This document shows, piece after piece, positions 45,843 to 54,975 of a stretch of 64,000 nt of DNA. A program made the position numbers and the translations under genes. This DNA comes from JABDIP01 sp965250245. Lineage in GTDB: Bacteria; Pseudomonadota; Alphaproteobacteria; DSM-16000; Inquilinaceae. How positions within the stretch are numbered: the first letter of the stretch is position 1; every line of letters begins with the position of its first letter. The notes under the pieces were generated by a model that had not been told where the DNA came from, did no database searches, and saw only the letters and a program-made list of their open reading frames with translations. The stretch lies in assembly GCA_965250245.1 (NCBI GenBank), contig OZ252296.1:1116001-1180000 (forward strand), given 5' to 3'.

Positions 45843-47096
45843 ATGAAGCCATCGCTCAAGGCGCAGGAGAGGCGGCTGGCCTATATCATGCTGCTGCCGC
45901 CGCTCCTCATCGTCGCCGCGATCGTTATCTTTCCGGTGGTTGCGAATTTCTGGATCAGCGTCAAGCCGATCGAGCTGGCCGATCTCCGGGCACCGGTGCC
46001 GGCCGCCCGCGAGCGGGTCTCCCTCAACGAGACCGATCGCCTGGTCGAAGTCCAGTACCGGCTGCAGAACCGCTCGACACGGGGCGCGATCTTCGACGTT
46101 ACCCTGACCGACTCGCTGCCGGCCGGCTTTTCGCTGAGGGGTGCCGTGGATGGCTGTGAGTTCGACGGCGTTGCGCTGCGCTGCGCCTTCGGCGATTGGG
46201 AGGCCGGCTTCCGCGACCGGCTGGAATTCGTCTTCGAGGCGCCGGGTGACTTCTTCACGTCCGGCATCGATCTGCGCGACAGCGATCCGGTGTTGACCGG
46301 GTCCGGCGAGAACCCGCTGCTGCGCGCCAACTTCACCCTGGAGAACTTCCGTCGCGTGGTCGAACACCGCGAGTTCTGGGACGTCCTGAAGATCACCATC
46401 TACTACACGGTCTTCGGAACCCTCGGCGCGCTGTTCCTCGGCCTCTTCGCGGCCCTGCTGCTGAACCAGAGCTTCCGCGGCCGCACCCTGCTGCGCGGCC
46501 TGTTCCTGTTCCCCTACGTGTCGCCGGTCATCGCCGTGGCGTTCACCTGGGTATTCTTCCTCGACCCCTTCAGCGGCGTCGTCAACGAGCTGCTGAGCCA
46601 CTATCTCGGCCGCGGCGAGCCGATCAACTTCCTCGGCACCGAATCCGTGCCGGTCAGTTTCCTGGGCCTGACCTTCCATTTCCCGCTGGCGCTGGCCACG
46701 GTCATCATCTTCGAGGCCTGGCGCTACTTCCCGCTGTCCTTCCTGTTCATCCTGGCGCGGCTGCAGGCCCTGCCCAGCGATCTCTACGAGGCGGCGGAAA
46801 TGGACGGGGCGACGCCGTTTCAGAAGTTCCGCTTCATCACCCTGCCGCAGCTGGTCGGCATCCTGTCGATCCTGTTCATGCTGCGGTTCATTTGGACCTT
46901 CAACAAGTTCGACGACATCTTCCTGATGACCGGCGGCGCGGCCGGAACAAGGACGCTGACGGTCAACGTCTATGAGCAGGGTTTTGCCCAACTGAACCTG
47001 GGCGTCGGCTCGGCGGTCGCCGTCGTGACCTTCTTCGTGCTGGCGATCTTCATGGTCTTCTACTTTGTCTTCATGCCGAAAGAGGAGACGTCGTGA
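45843..47096 (+). CDS. MalF-type permease with large periplasmic β-rich insert (second importer)
   Basis: This is a CUT1 permease of 417 residues, about 120 more than usual. The first helix (about 13-37) is followed by an inserted domain at about 50-160. It has alternating β-strands and stretches such as VEVQYRLQNRSTRG, TLTDSLPAGFSL and LEFVFEAPGDFFTSG, resembling DUF11/conserved-repeat β-sandwiches. Its two cysteines (DGCEFDGVALRCAF) could form a disulfide. The rest is a normal transport core with EAA loop YEAAEMDGATPFQKFRFITL. Position and size recall the MalF P2 loop, which contacts the binding protein. The match to DUF11 is from pattern only. Confidence 0.88.
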   Translation: MKPSLKAQERRLAYIMLLPPLLIVAAIVIFPVVANFWISVKPIELADLRAPVPAARERVSLNETDRLVEVQYRLQNRSTRGAIFDVTLTDSLPAGFSLRGAVDGCEFDGVALRCAFGDWEAGFRDRLEFVFEAPGDFFTSGIDLRDSDPVLTGSGENPLLRANFTLENFRRVVEHREFWDVLKITIYYTVFGTLGALFLGLFAALLLNQSFRGRTLLRGLFLFPYVSPVIAVAFTWVFFLDPFSGVVNELLSHYLGRGEPINFLGTESVPVSFLGLTFHFPLALATVIIFEAWRYFPLSFLFILARLQALPSDLYEAAEMDGATPFQKFRFITLPQLVGILSILFMLRFIWTFNKFDDIFLMTGGAAGTRTLTVNVYEQGFAQLNLGVGSAVAVVTFFVLAIFMVFYFVFMPKEETS

Positions 47097-48337
47097 TGCA
47101 GAAATCCGTCGCTCCTGTCGCGCTCGCCATCGCCCTTGGGGTCGGCGCTGCCGCATCCATGCTGGCGGTGGCCGTGTGGAGCCTGATCGCCACTGTCGCC
47201 GGCGGCCAGCAGGGCACACTGCCTATGGGCACCGCCTTCATCGCCGGCGCCGTGCAGGCGGGCGCCTTCCTCGCCCTGCGCGGGCGGCTCGGCGGGGAAC
47301 GCCAGGCGATGGCGGTGTCCGGCGCCATCGGTCTGGTGATCTTCGTCCTGATCGGCCTGGTCAGCGCGGATAGCGCGCCGTTCGGGACGTCCTGGTTCTG
47401 GGGCTGGCTCGGCACGGTGCTGGTGTTCGCCTCCATCGCCATGATGATCCGGTCGGCCTTCCACGACCTGAACATCGACGCGTTCGGCCGCATCGAGATC
47501 GAGACCATCGTCATCCGCCTGCTGCGCGGCTTCGGTATCTCGTTCTTCACGATCTCCGTGGCGTTCCCGTTCTACGTGATGGTGGTCAGCAGCCTGAAGA
47601 AGCAGTCGGAGCTGATCGCCGATCCGCTGAATCTGGCGATCGATTTCAGCCAGGGCCTTGTGTCGCTGTTCGCCAGCTACGGACAGGTCCTGACCGAGTT
47701 CAACTTCGGCCGCTATATCGGCGTCAGCACCCTGGTCTCCGTCCTGACGGTGGTGATCACCCTGGCGCTGGCGATCCCCGGCGCCTATGCGGTGGCGCGG
47801 CTGCGCTTCCCGGGCCGGGTGGTGCTGTCCCAGTCGATCCTGCTGATCTACATGTTCCCCGCCATCGTGCTGGTGATCCCGCTCTATACCGTGTTCAGTC
47901 AGCTCGGCCTGCGGGACAGCCTGATCGGCCTGCTGATCGTCTATCCGGCGACCACCCTGCCGGTGGCGCTGTACATGCTGCAGGGCTATTTCCGCGGCCT
48001 GCCGGCGGAGTTGGAGGAGGCCGGGATCATCGACGGCTGTACCCGCTGGGAGGTGATCGTGAAGATCACCCTGCCGCTCAGCCTGCCGGCGGTGGCGTCG
48101 GTGGCGCTCTACGTCTTCATGATCGCCTGGAACGAGTTCCTGTTCGCCTTCATGTTCCTGGACGATCCGCGCATCTTCACCCTGTCGCGCGGCGTCGTCT
48201 CGCTGAACAGCTCGGAGGTGCCGCGGCAGTTCCTGATGGCCGGCGCGGTCATCGTGACCGTGCCGATCATGGCGATCTTCCTGTGGTTCGAGCGTTATCT
48301 GGTGACCGGCCTGACCGCCGGCGCCGTGAAGGGATAG
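47096..48337 (+). CDS. MalG-type permease with extra N-terminal membrane domain (second importer)
   Basis: This is a CUT1 permease of 413 residues, about 130 longer than MalG proteins. The additional N-terminal part (about 1-130) has four hydrophobic segments, e.g. around 7-30, 47-64, 72-92 and 102-122. The normal six-helix domain comes afterwards, with EAA loop EEAGIIDGCTRWEVIVKITLPL and C-terminus TGLTAGAVKG. The start is either GTG 47093 or ATG 47096; both overlap the previous stop. It precedes the glycoside enzyme by 34 bases. Confidence 0.9.
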   Translation: MQKSVAPVALAIALGVGAAASMLAVAVWSLIATVAGGQQGTLPMGTAFIAGAVQAGAFLALRGRLGGERQAMAVSGAIGLVIFVLIGLVSADSAPFGTSWFWGWLGTVLVFASIAMMIRSAFHDLNIDAFGRIEIETIVIRLLRGFGISFFTISVAFPFYVMVVSSLKKQSELIADPLNLAIDFSQGLVSLFASYGQVLTEFNFGRYIGVSTLVSVLTVVITLALAIPGAYAVARLRFPGRVVLSQSILLIYMFPAIVLVIPLYTVFSQLGLRDSLIGLLIVYPATTLPVALYMLQGYFRGLPAELEEAGIIDGCTRWEVIVKITLPLSLPAVASVALYVFMIAWNEFLFAFMFLDDPRIFTLSRGVVSLNSSEVPRQFLMAGAVIVTVPIMAIFLWFERYLVTGLTAGAVKG

Positions 48338-48371
48338 ACCACAAGTCAGGCCAGGAGGGCGTGGAGGCATC

Positions 48372-51368
48372 GTGTCGAGCTTGACGGACCGTGCGCGCGA
48401 GATCCTGCGGCGCAACGATCGCGGCGGCTACACGGTGCCGACCGCCGGGCTGTATCCCTATCAGTGGAACTGGGATTCCTGCCTGGTGGCGCTGGGCTGG
48501 GCGACCTTCGACGAGCCCCGCGCCTGGACCGAGATCGAGACCCTGTTCGCGGCCCAGTGGGATGACGGCATGGTGCCCCATATCGTCTTCCACCAGATCG
48601 ACGAGGGCTATTTTCCCGGGCCCGAGGTCTATGACACGGGGCGCAGCCCGGCCAGTTCCGGCCTGACCCAGCCGCCGGTCGCCGCCAGCGTGGTGCGCCG
48701 GCTGGTGGAGCGGGCACAGGACCCCGATCAGGCCGAGGCCCGGGCGCGGGCCCTGCTGCCCAAGCTGCACGCCTGGCACCGCTGGTTCCGCACTGCCCGC
48801 GATCCGAACGGCGACGGGCTGGTCGCCATCTACCACCCCTGGGAAACCGGGCAGGACAACTCGCCGGCATGGGACACGGCCATGGCCAACGTGCCGATCG
48901 CCGACCTGCCGCCCTATACGCGGCGGGACACCAGCCATGTCGACCCCTCCCACCGGCCGACCAAGCAGGACTACGACCGCTACCTGTCGCTGATCAAGGT
49001 GATGCGGGAGAACCGATACGAGCACGCGGCGCTGTATCGGGAGGTGCCGTTCCGGGTCGCCGATCCTGAAATGAACGCCATCCTGCTGCGCGCCGACCGC
49101 GATCTCGCATGGCTCGCCGGGCGCTTCGGCGAGACCGGGATGCGCGCCGAGATCGAAAGCTGGATCGCCCTTGCGGAGCGGGGCTATCAGCGGCTCTGGG
49201 ATCCGGAGCGCCGGATGTTCGTCGCCCTCGACCTCGTCACCGGCGACCTCGTCCCGGCGGTGACCTCAGCCGGGTTCCTGGCCATGTATGCGGGTGCTGC
49301 CTCGCCGGACCAGGCGGCGGCGCTGGTCTCGCGGATGGACCGCTGGCTGGCGGACGCGCCCTTCGGCCTGCCGACGGTCGCTGTGGACGATCCGCTGTTC
49401 GACAGCCGGCGCTATTGGCGCGGACCGGCCTGGGCCATCTTCAGCTACCTGATCGCCCGGGGCCTGACCGACTACGGCTATCGCGGCCGGGCCGCGCAGT
49501 TGGCGTCGCGGACCGCGATGGCGATCGGCGAGAGCGGCTTCAACGAGGCCTTCGATCCGGTCACCGGCGGCGGGTCGGGCGGCGGCGATTTCACCTGGAC
49601 GGCCGCCATGTGGCTGTCCTGGCTGAACGATCCGCCGGCCGGAACCGACCGCCATGCCATTCGCCGCACGGCCGCCGGCCTCTATGGCGCGGACCGGGCC
49701 GAGATGGTCGAGGCGGGCCTGAACGCGATCATGGCCGATTACGCAAACCGGCATCCGGCATCGGAGGACGGCGCGCGGTCCATTCCGCAGGAGGCCGTCC
49801 TGATCACCTATGGCGATCAGATCTCGGAGCAGGGACGATCGCCGGCGGCGGCGCAGCGCGACTGGCTTTCGCAGCGCCTGGACGGTGTCATCGGGACCGT
49901 GCACCTGCTGCCGTTCTACCCGTATTCGTCCGATGACGGCTTCTCGGTCATCGACTACCGCGCGGTCGATGCGGATGTCGGCGATTGGGCCGACATCGAG
50001 GGCTACGGCGACCGTTTCGCGCTGATGTATGACGCGGTGGTCAACCACGCCTCCGCCGAGAGCGCCTGGTTCCGCGCCTTTCTGGACGCCCGGGCGCCCT
50101 ATCGGGATTTCTTCCCGGCCTTCGACCCGGAGGAGGTGCCGGACCTGTCCGGCGTGACCCGGCCGCGCACCAGCCCGCTGCTGCACCGCTTCGAGACCGA
50201 GGCTGGACCGCGGGACGTCTGGACCACTTTCAGCGCCGACCAGGTCGATCTCGATTATTCCAATCCGGACGTCCTGTTCGAGATCGTCGACCTGCTGCTG
50301 TTCTACGTCGAGCGCGGCGCCCGGATGATCCGCCTCGACGCGGTCTCCTATCTGTGGAAGCAGCCCGGCACCACCTGCATCAACCTGCCCGAGACCCATG
50401 CCTGCATCCGCCTGATGCGCAGCGTGCTCGATGCCGTCGCGCCGGACGTGCTGCTGGTCACCGAGACCAACGTGCCGCACGCCGAAAACATCGCCTATTT
50501 CGGCGACGGGCGGGACGAGGCCCAGATGGTCTATCAATTCGCCCTGCCGCCGCTGCTGTTGGACGCGGTCTGGCGCGGCGACGCCCGCCGCTTGAGCGCG
50601 TGGGCCGCCGGCCTGTCGGTGCCGTCCGACGCCACCGCCTTCTTCAACATCACCGCGACCCATGACGGCATCGGCCTGCGCCCGGTCGCCGACCTGATGG
50701 AGCCGGACGACGTCGCCTGGCTCGTCGAGCAGGCCCGCGCCCGAGGCGCCGAGGTCTCGGCCCGGGCGCTGCCGGGCGGCGGCGAGAGCCCCTACGAGCT
50801 CAACATCACCTTCTTCGACGCCCTGCTGGCGCCGGGCGACGACCCTGCCGATCCACAGAGCATCGACCGCTACATCACGGCCCAGGCCGTGGCCCTGTCG
50901 CTGGCCGGCGTCCCGGCGGTCTATTTCCACAATCTGATCGGCACCCGCAACGACCGCGACGGCTTCGCCAGGACCGGCCGCGCACGCTCCCTGAACCGGA
51001 AGCGCTTCACGGTGTCCGAACTCGACGCCATGCTGGACAATCCATCGTCCCGCGAATGGCGGATATTCGATGGGTACAGCCGGCTATTGTCGATCTGGAA
51101 GCAACAACCGGCGCTCCATCCGACGTCAACACAACAGGTGATCGACACTGCCTCCGGCGTGTTCGCGATTCGGCGCGGCGGCGGTCGGGATGCTCTGCTG
51201 GCCCTGCACAATCTGAGTGCCGAACCGCAGATGGTTTCGCTCGATGGGTGGGACTCAGGGGAGACCCTGGTCGATTTGATCACCGGCCGTTCCGTCGCGC
51301 AGACCGATGCCGGCCTCGAGATTGCGCTCGCGCCTTACCAGATGCTCTGGCTCGTCACGCCGCATTGA
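48372..51368 (+). CDS. fusion of GH63-like (MGH/GgH type) hydrolase and GH13_18 sucrose-phosphorylase-like domain
   Basis: This 998-residue protein contains two complete glycoside enzymes. Residues about 1-425 match the GH63-type mannosylglycerate/glucosylglycerate hydrolase group. WETGQDNSPAWD (157-168) carries the expected acid D162, and FNEAFDPVTG carries the expected base E392. Residues about 430-998 match GH13 subfamily 18 phosphorylases: DAVVNHAS (D554), RLDAV (nucleophile D656), VTETNVPH (acid/base E698) and ATHDGIG (H764, D765). All catalytic positions are present, so both parts may be active. GH13_18 includes glucosylglycerate phosphorylase, which would give the halves a shared substrate. 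GTG start, strong GGAGG. No signal peptide is visible, so it is cytoplasmic. Confidence 0.85.
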   Translation: MSSLTDRAREILRRNDRGGYTVPTAGLYPYQWNWDSCLVALGWATFDEPRAWTEIETLFAAQWDDGMVPHIVFHQIDEGYFPGPEVYDTGRSPASSGLTQPPVAASVVRRLVERAQDPDQAEARARALLPKLHAWHRWFRTARDPNGDGLVAIYHPWETGQDNSPAWDTAMANVPIADLPPYTRRDTSHVDPSHRPTKQDYDRYLSLIKVMRENRYEHAALYREVPFRVADPEMNAILLRADRDLAWLAGRFGETGMRAEIESWIALAERGYQRLWDPERRMFVALDLVTGDLVPAVTSAGFLAMYAGAASPDQAAALVSRMDRWLADAPFGLPTVAVDDPLFDSRRYWRGPAWAIFSYLIARGLTDYGYRGRAAQLASRTAMAIGESGFNEAFDPVTGGGSGGGDFTWTAAMWLSWLNDPPAGTDRHAIRRTAAGLYGADRAEMVEAGLNAIMADYANRHPASEDGARSIPQEAVLITYGDQISEQGRSPAAAQRDWLSQRLDGVIGTVHLLPFYPYSSDDGFSVIDYRAVDADVGDWADIEGYGDRFALMYDAVVNHASAESAWFRAFLDARAPYRDFFPAFDPEEVPDLSGVTRPRTSPLLHRFETEAGPRDVWTTFSADQVDLDYSNPDVLFEIVDLLLFYVERGARMIRLDAVSYLWKQPGTTCINLPETHACIRLMRSVLDAVAPDVLLVTETNVPHAENIAYFGDGRDEAQMVYQFALPPLLLDAVWRGDARRLSAWAAGLSVPSDATAFFNITATHDGIGLRPVADLMEPDDVAWLVEQARARGAEVSARALPGGGESPYELNITFFDALLAPGDDPADPQSIDRYITAQAVALSLAGVPAVYFHNLIGTRNDRDGFARTGRARSLNRKRFTVSELDAMLDNPSSREWRIFDGYSRLLSIWKQQPALHPTSTQQVIDTASGVFAIRRGGGRDALLALHNLSAEPQMVSLDGWDSGETLVDLITGRSVAQTDAGLEIALAPYQMLWLVTPH

Positions 51369-51402
51369 ACCTCGTCCCAATCCTGAGAGAGTTGGCGGCC
51401 GG

Positions 51403-52107
51403 TCAATAGCACTGCCAATCCAGCGCCCAGCGAGTGGGGTCCGACTTGCTGCGCGCTAAATAGGCTGCACCGCTGTCGCCCCACGTCCACCGTGCCTTCT
51501 CCTCCGAGTCGACCTGTAGGGCGTATTCGAACTCCGCGCCGGCAGCGTCATAGTCCCACCACGGCTCGGACTGAATACAGCCTGGCCATCCGCCCAGCTT
51601 GGTGCCGTCGATGGTCCGAACGCCTTCGATGCCGTAGTAGTCCTCGTCCACCTCCGGGGGCAGTTCGATCGGGATCAGGTCATGGGTCGGATAGTCTTGC
51701 TCGACCTCCTGCCAGCGCGCCTCGAAGGGGCGAATGGGAACGTCGAAATCCGGCTTCCCAAGTTCCACCAGGCCATCCAGCGTCTCATAGGCCCGGATGC
51801 GCCATGGATGATCCGTTTCATCATCGACCGTCGCGGTATTGAAGTTCAGCAAATCCTCAAGGGACTCGGTGACGAAGATGCACACCAGGCTCAAATCGCG
51901 CAGCGACGGTGGAGTGTATGGCGCATCGGCGACGTTCAACTGGCACAGCGGCAAAAGCGGTCGGCCGTGCCACGCCGGCCAGATTTCGCCCGGTCGTGAA
52001 AGGGTGATCCTGCCGAACGAGGAGACGCCGCGCCGTTCGGTCGGACGGAACCCGCCGACTTCCAGCCGAATAGCCGGCCGTTCCAACTTCTCACGCCAAT
52101 CCTCCAT
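51403..52107 (-). CDS. DUF1963 family protein
   Basis: This is a 234-residue soluble protein of the DUF1963 (YwqG) family. Conserved parts are RPLLPLCQLNV near residue 48, a Pro-rich acidic middle, and KLGGWPGCIQSEPWW, then WTWGDSGAAYLARS near the C-terminus. The function is unknown. It is convergent with the fusion enzyme (34 bases) and divergent from the acyl-CoA dehydrogenase (103 bases). Confidence 0.82.
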   Translation of the reverse strand: MEDWREKLERPAIRLEVGGFRPTERRGVSSFGRITLSRPGEIWPAWHGRPLLPLCQLNVADAPYTPPSLRDLSLVCIFVTESLEDLLNFNTATVDDETDHPWRIRAYETLDGLVELGKPDFDVPIRPFEARWQEVEQDYPTHDLIPIELPPEVDEDYYGIEGVRTIDGTKLGGWPGCIQSEPWWDYDAAGAEFEYALQVDSEEKARWTWGDSGAAYLARSKSDPTRWALDWQCY

Positions 52108-52210
52108 GAACGCGTTCCCTTCCCTTGCGCCGGCGCCATCGACATTTCAGACGGCATCAGTCTAAGCAAGGGCACAGCTCCGGAGAACAGGCGCGGCTGA
52201 CGTCCGCGGG

Positions 52211-53413
52211 ATGAGCGAAATCGGGAGGTTGGCCATGATCCTTGAGCAGGAACTCCGCGAGGAAGACGAGTCCACCCGACAGGTGCGCGAGAGCGTACGG
52301 GCGCTGTGCGCCCGGTTTCCCGGCGCCTATTGGCGTGAAATGGACCGCGACGCGGCCTATCCGGAGGATTTCGTCGCAGCCATGCAGGAGGCCGGGCTGC
52401 TGGCGGCCCTGATCCCGGAGGGCTATGGCGGCAGCGGCCAGCCGCTGGCCATCGCCGCCGCGATCCTGGAGGAGGTGCATGCCAGCGGCGGCAACGGTGC
52501 GGCCTGCCACGCCCAGATGTACACCATGGGCACCCTGCTGCGGCATGGCAGCGAGGCGCAGAAGCGGCAATGGCTGCCCGAGATCGCATCCGGCGCGCTG
52601 CGACTGCAGGCCTTCGGCGTCACCGAGCCCACCGCCGGCACCGACACCCTGTCGATCGCCACCACCGCGGTGCGGGACGGCGACCACTATGTCGTCAACG
52701 GCCAGAAGGTCTGGACCAGCCGGGCGGCGCAATCCGACCTGATGATCCTGCTGGCCCGCACCACGCCGAAGGACAAGGTGGCGAAGCGCACCGAGGGCCT
52801 GTCCGCCTTCCTGGTCGACATGCGCGCGGCACCGGAGGACGCGCTGGAGATCCGGCCGGTCCGAACCATGATCAACCACGCCACCACCGAAGTCTTCTTC
52901 CGCGACTTGCGCGTACCAGCCACCAACCTCATCGGCGAGGCGGGGCAGGGGTTCCGCTACGTACTCGACGGCATGAACGCCGAGCGCATCCTGATCGCCG
53001 CCGAATGCATCGGCGACGGGCGCTGGTTCATCGACACCGGCGCCGCCTATGCCCGCGACCGCGTGGTGTTCGGCCGACCGATCGGCCAGAACCAGGGGGT
53101 GCAGTTCCCCATCGCGCGGAACTACGCGGCGCTGAAGGCGGCGCGGCTGATGGTCTATCGGGCGGCGGCCCGCTTCGATGCGGGAGAGCCCTGCGGCGAG
53201 GACGCGAACCTGGCCAAGCTGCTGGCCTCTGAAGCGTCCTGGGCCGCTGCCGACACCTGCCTGCAGACCCATGGCGGATTCGGCTTCGCCAGCGAATACG
53301 ACGTGGAGCGCAAGTTCCGCGAGACTCGCCTCTACCAGGTCGCCCCGATCTCCACCAACCTGATCCTCTCCTACGTCGCAGAGCACGTGCTGGACCTGCC
53401 GCGATCGTTCTGA
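52211..53413 (+). CDS. acyl-CoA dehydrogenase
   Basis: This is an FAD enzyme of 400 residues that introduces an α,β double bond in an acyl-CoA. The family segments FGVTEPTAGTDT (substrate/FAD loop), WTSRAAQSDLMIL, FGRPIGQNQGVQFPIA and THGGFGFASEYDVERKFRETRL are present. The usual C-terminal YEGT glutamate is replaced (LYQVAPISTN). The base may therefore be the Glu in MNAERILIAAE, as in isovaleryl-CoA-type enzymes. The substrate is not clear. It stands alone; a dispersed repeat follows. Confidence 0.9.
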   Translation: MSEIGRLAMILEQELREEDESTRQVRESVRALCARFPGAYWREMDRDAAYPEDFVAAMQEAGLLAALIPEGYGGSGQPLAIAAAILEEVHASGGNGAACHAQMYTMGTLLRHGSEAQKRQWLPEIASGALRLQAFGVTEPTAGTDTLSIATTAVRDGDHYVVNGQKVWTSRAAQSDLMILLARTTPKDKVAKRTEGLSAFLVDMRAAPEDALEIRPVRTMINHATTEVFFRDLRVPATNLIGEAGQGFRYVLDGMNAERILIAAECIGDGRWFIDTGAAYARDRVVFGRPIGQNQGVQFPIARNYAALKAARLMVYRAAARFDAGEPCGEDANLAKLLASEASWAAADTCLQTHGGFGFASEYDVERKFRETRLYQVAPISTNLILSYVAEHVLDLPRSF

Positions 53414-53432
53414 GGAATGCCACAACCCCTTG

Positions 53433-53536
53433 CGTCATTGCGAGGAGCGCCCTTCGCCCAGCTCAGGGTGAGGGCGACGCGGCAATCCACTCTGTCGGCA
53501 GGCAGTGGATTGCTTCGCCTCCGGCTCGCCATGACG
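53433..53536. repeat. dispersed palindromic repeat, family B copy 1
   Basis: The element begins CGTCATTGCGAGGAGCG and ends CTCGCCATGACG, with internal GGCAATCCACT and AGTGGATTGC arms. A second copy is at 58.7 kb. The sequence type is a very common intergenic repeat in alphaproteobacteria. The left half carries an internal insertion compared with the other copy. Confidence 0.8.
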
Positions 53537-53625
53537 GAGTGGGAGAGGGTGCACGGCGCTCCGCCCGTGGCCACCCCGCGCGTTGCGGTCTAGCATGGCC
53601 GTCCGTCGAATCGATTGTCCAAGAC

Positions 53626-54975
53626 ATGAGCAAGATCGCGCTGTGTCACTTCCGGGTCGGCGAGACCGACGGCGTCTCGTTGGAGATGGCGAAGTGGCGC
53701 CAGGTGCTGGAAGGCATGGGCCATGAGGTGGTGTACATGGCCGGCAATGCCGGCGCCGCCGACACCATCGTCATTCCCGAGCTGCATTATGTGGACGAAT
53801 TCAACGCGCGCCTGACCGCCAACGCCTTCGACCGTCTGGACGGTTTCGCCGACGAGATCGAATTGCGCGAGGCGATCGACAGCGCGTCCGGCTCGATCGG
53901 CCGGCAGGTCCGCCGCGCCATCGAGCGGCACGCCATCGATATCCTGGTGCCGAACAATCTGTGGTCGCTGGCCCACAATCTGCCCGCCGGGCTCGGCTTC
54001 ATGGAGGCGGTGGAAGCAACCGGCACCCGCGCCGTCGCCCATCACCATGATTTCCACTGGGAGCGGCCGGCCTATATCCACCCGACCTGCCGCTTCGTGC
54101 GCGACGTGCTGGACCTGGCCTTCCCGCCGCGCATCGCCGAGATCCGCCACGCGGTGATCAGCAGCCTGGCCCGGGACTCCCTGCTCGACCGCACCGGCCT
54201 CGCCGCCACCATCGTGCCCAACGTGTTCGATTTCGACGCTCCGGCCTGGGACATCGACAACGAGAACTACGATCTGCGCGAGGCCTTCGGCATCGCCGAG
54301 GACGATATCTTCGTCCTGCAGGCGACCCGGGTCGTCGAGCGCAAGGGCATCGAGATGGCCATCGAGCTGGTCGCTGCCCTGCAGCGCTCAGGACATCAGG
54401 ACAGGTTGCGGTCATTCGGCCTCTACGACGGCCGCGCCTGGAGCGGGCGCATCGTGCTGCTGCTGGCCGGCATGGTGGAATGCCCGGCCGCCTATCTGGA
54501 CGCGTTGAAGGCGCGTGCCGAACGACTGGGCGTCACCATGGTGCTGGCCGGCGACCGGGTGTCGGCCGAGCGCGGCTGGTGGGATGGTGGCAAGGTCTTC
54601 TCGCTCTGGGACTGCTATGCCCATGCCGACCTGATCACCTATCCCAGCCTGCTGGAGGGTTGGGGCAACCAGTTCCTGGAGGCGCTGTTTGCCCGCCGGC
54701 CGATGGTGCTGTTCGAATACCCGGTCTTCACCGCCGACCTGCTGCCGCACGGCTTCGAGGTGGCCTCGCTGGGCCCGGAGACCGGCGGACGGGACCCCGA
54801 TGGCCTGGTCCTCGCCAAGCCCGAGCGCCTGGACGCGGCGGCGGAAACGGCGATTCGCTTCCTGACCGACGGCACCTATCGCGAGCAGGCCGTATCGGCG
54901 AATTTCGAGCGCGGGCGGCGGCTGTTCGGGCTGCCGGTGCTGGAACCGTTGCTCTCGTCCCTCACGGCGGATTGA
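53626..54975 (+). CDS. GT4-family glycosyltransferase
   Basis: This is a 449-residue cytoplasmic GT-B glycosyltransferase. The N-terminal domain begins SKIALCHFRVGETDGVSLEM, with HHHDFHWERP at 139-148. The C-terminal donor domain has ATRVVERKGIEMA and YPSLLEGWGNQFLEAL with the spaced Glu pair of GT4 enzymes. The ATG at 53626 is favoured over an earlier in-frame start. From memory, the N-terminal pattern resembles mannosylglucosyl-3-phosphoglycerate synthases; I could not verify this. If right, it would be the synthetic counterpart of the nearby glycoside enzyme. Confidence 0.82.
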   Translation: MSKIALCHFRVGETDGVSLEMAKWRQVLEGMGHEVVYMAGNAGAADTIVIPELHYVDEFNARLTANAFDRLDGFADEIELREAIDSASGSIGRQVRRAIERHAIDILVPNNLWSLAHNLPAGLGFMEAVEATGTRAVAHHHDFHWERPAYIHPTCRFVRDVLDLAFPPRIAEIRHAVISSLARDSLLDRTGLAATIVPNVFDFDAPAWDIDNENYDLREAFGIAEDDIFVLQATRVVERKGIEMAIELVAALQRSGHQDRLRSFGLYDGRAWSGRIVLLLAGMVECPAAYLDALKARAERLGVTMVLAGDRVSAERGWWDGGKVFSLWDCYAHADLITYPSLLEGWGNQFLEALFARRPMVLFEYPVFTADLLPHGFEVASLGPETGGRDPDGLVLAKPERLDAAAETAIRFLTDGTYREQAVSANFERGRRLFGLPVLEPLLSSLTAD

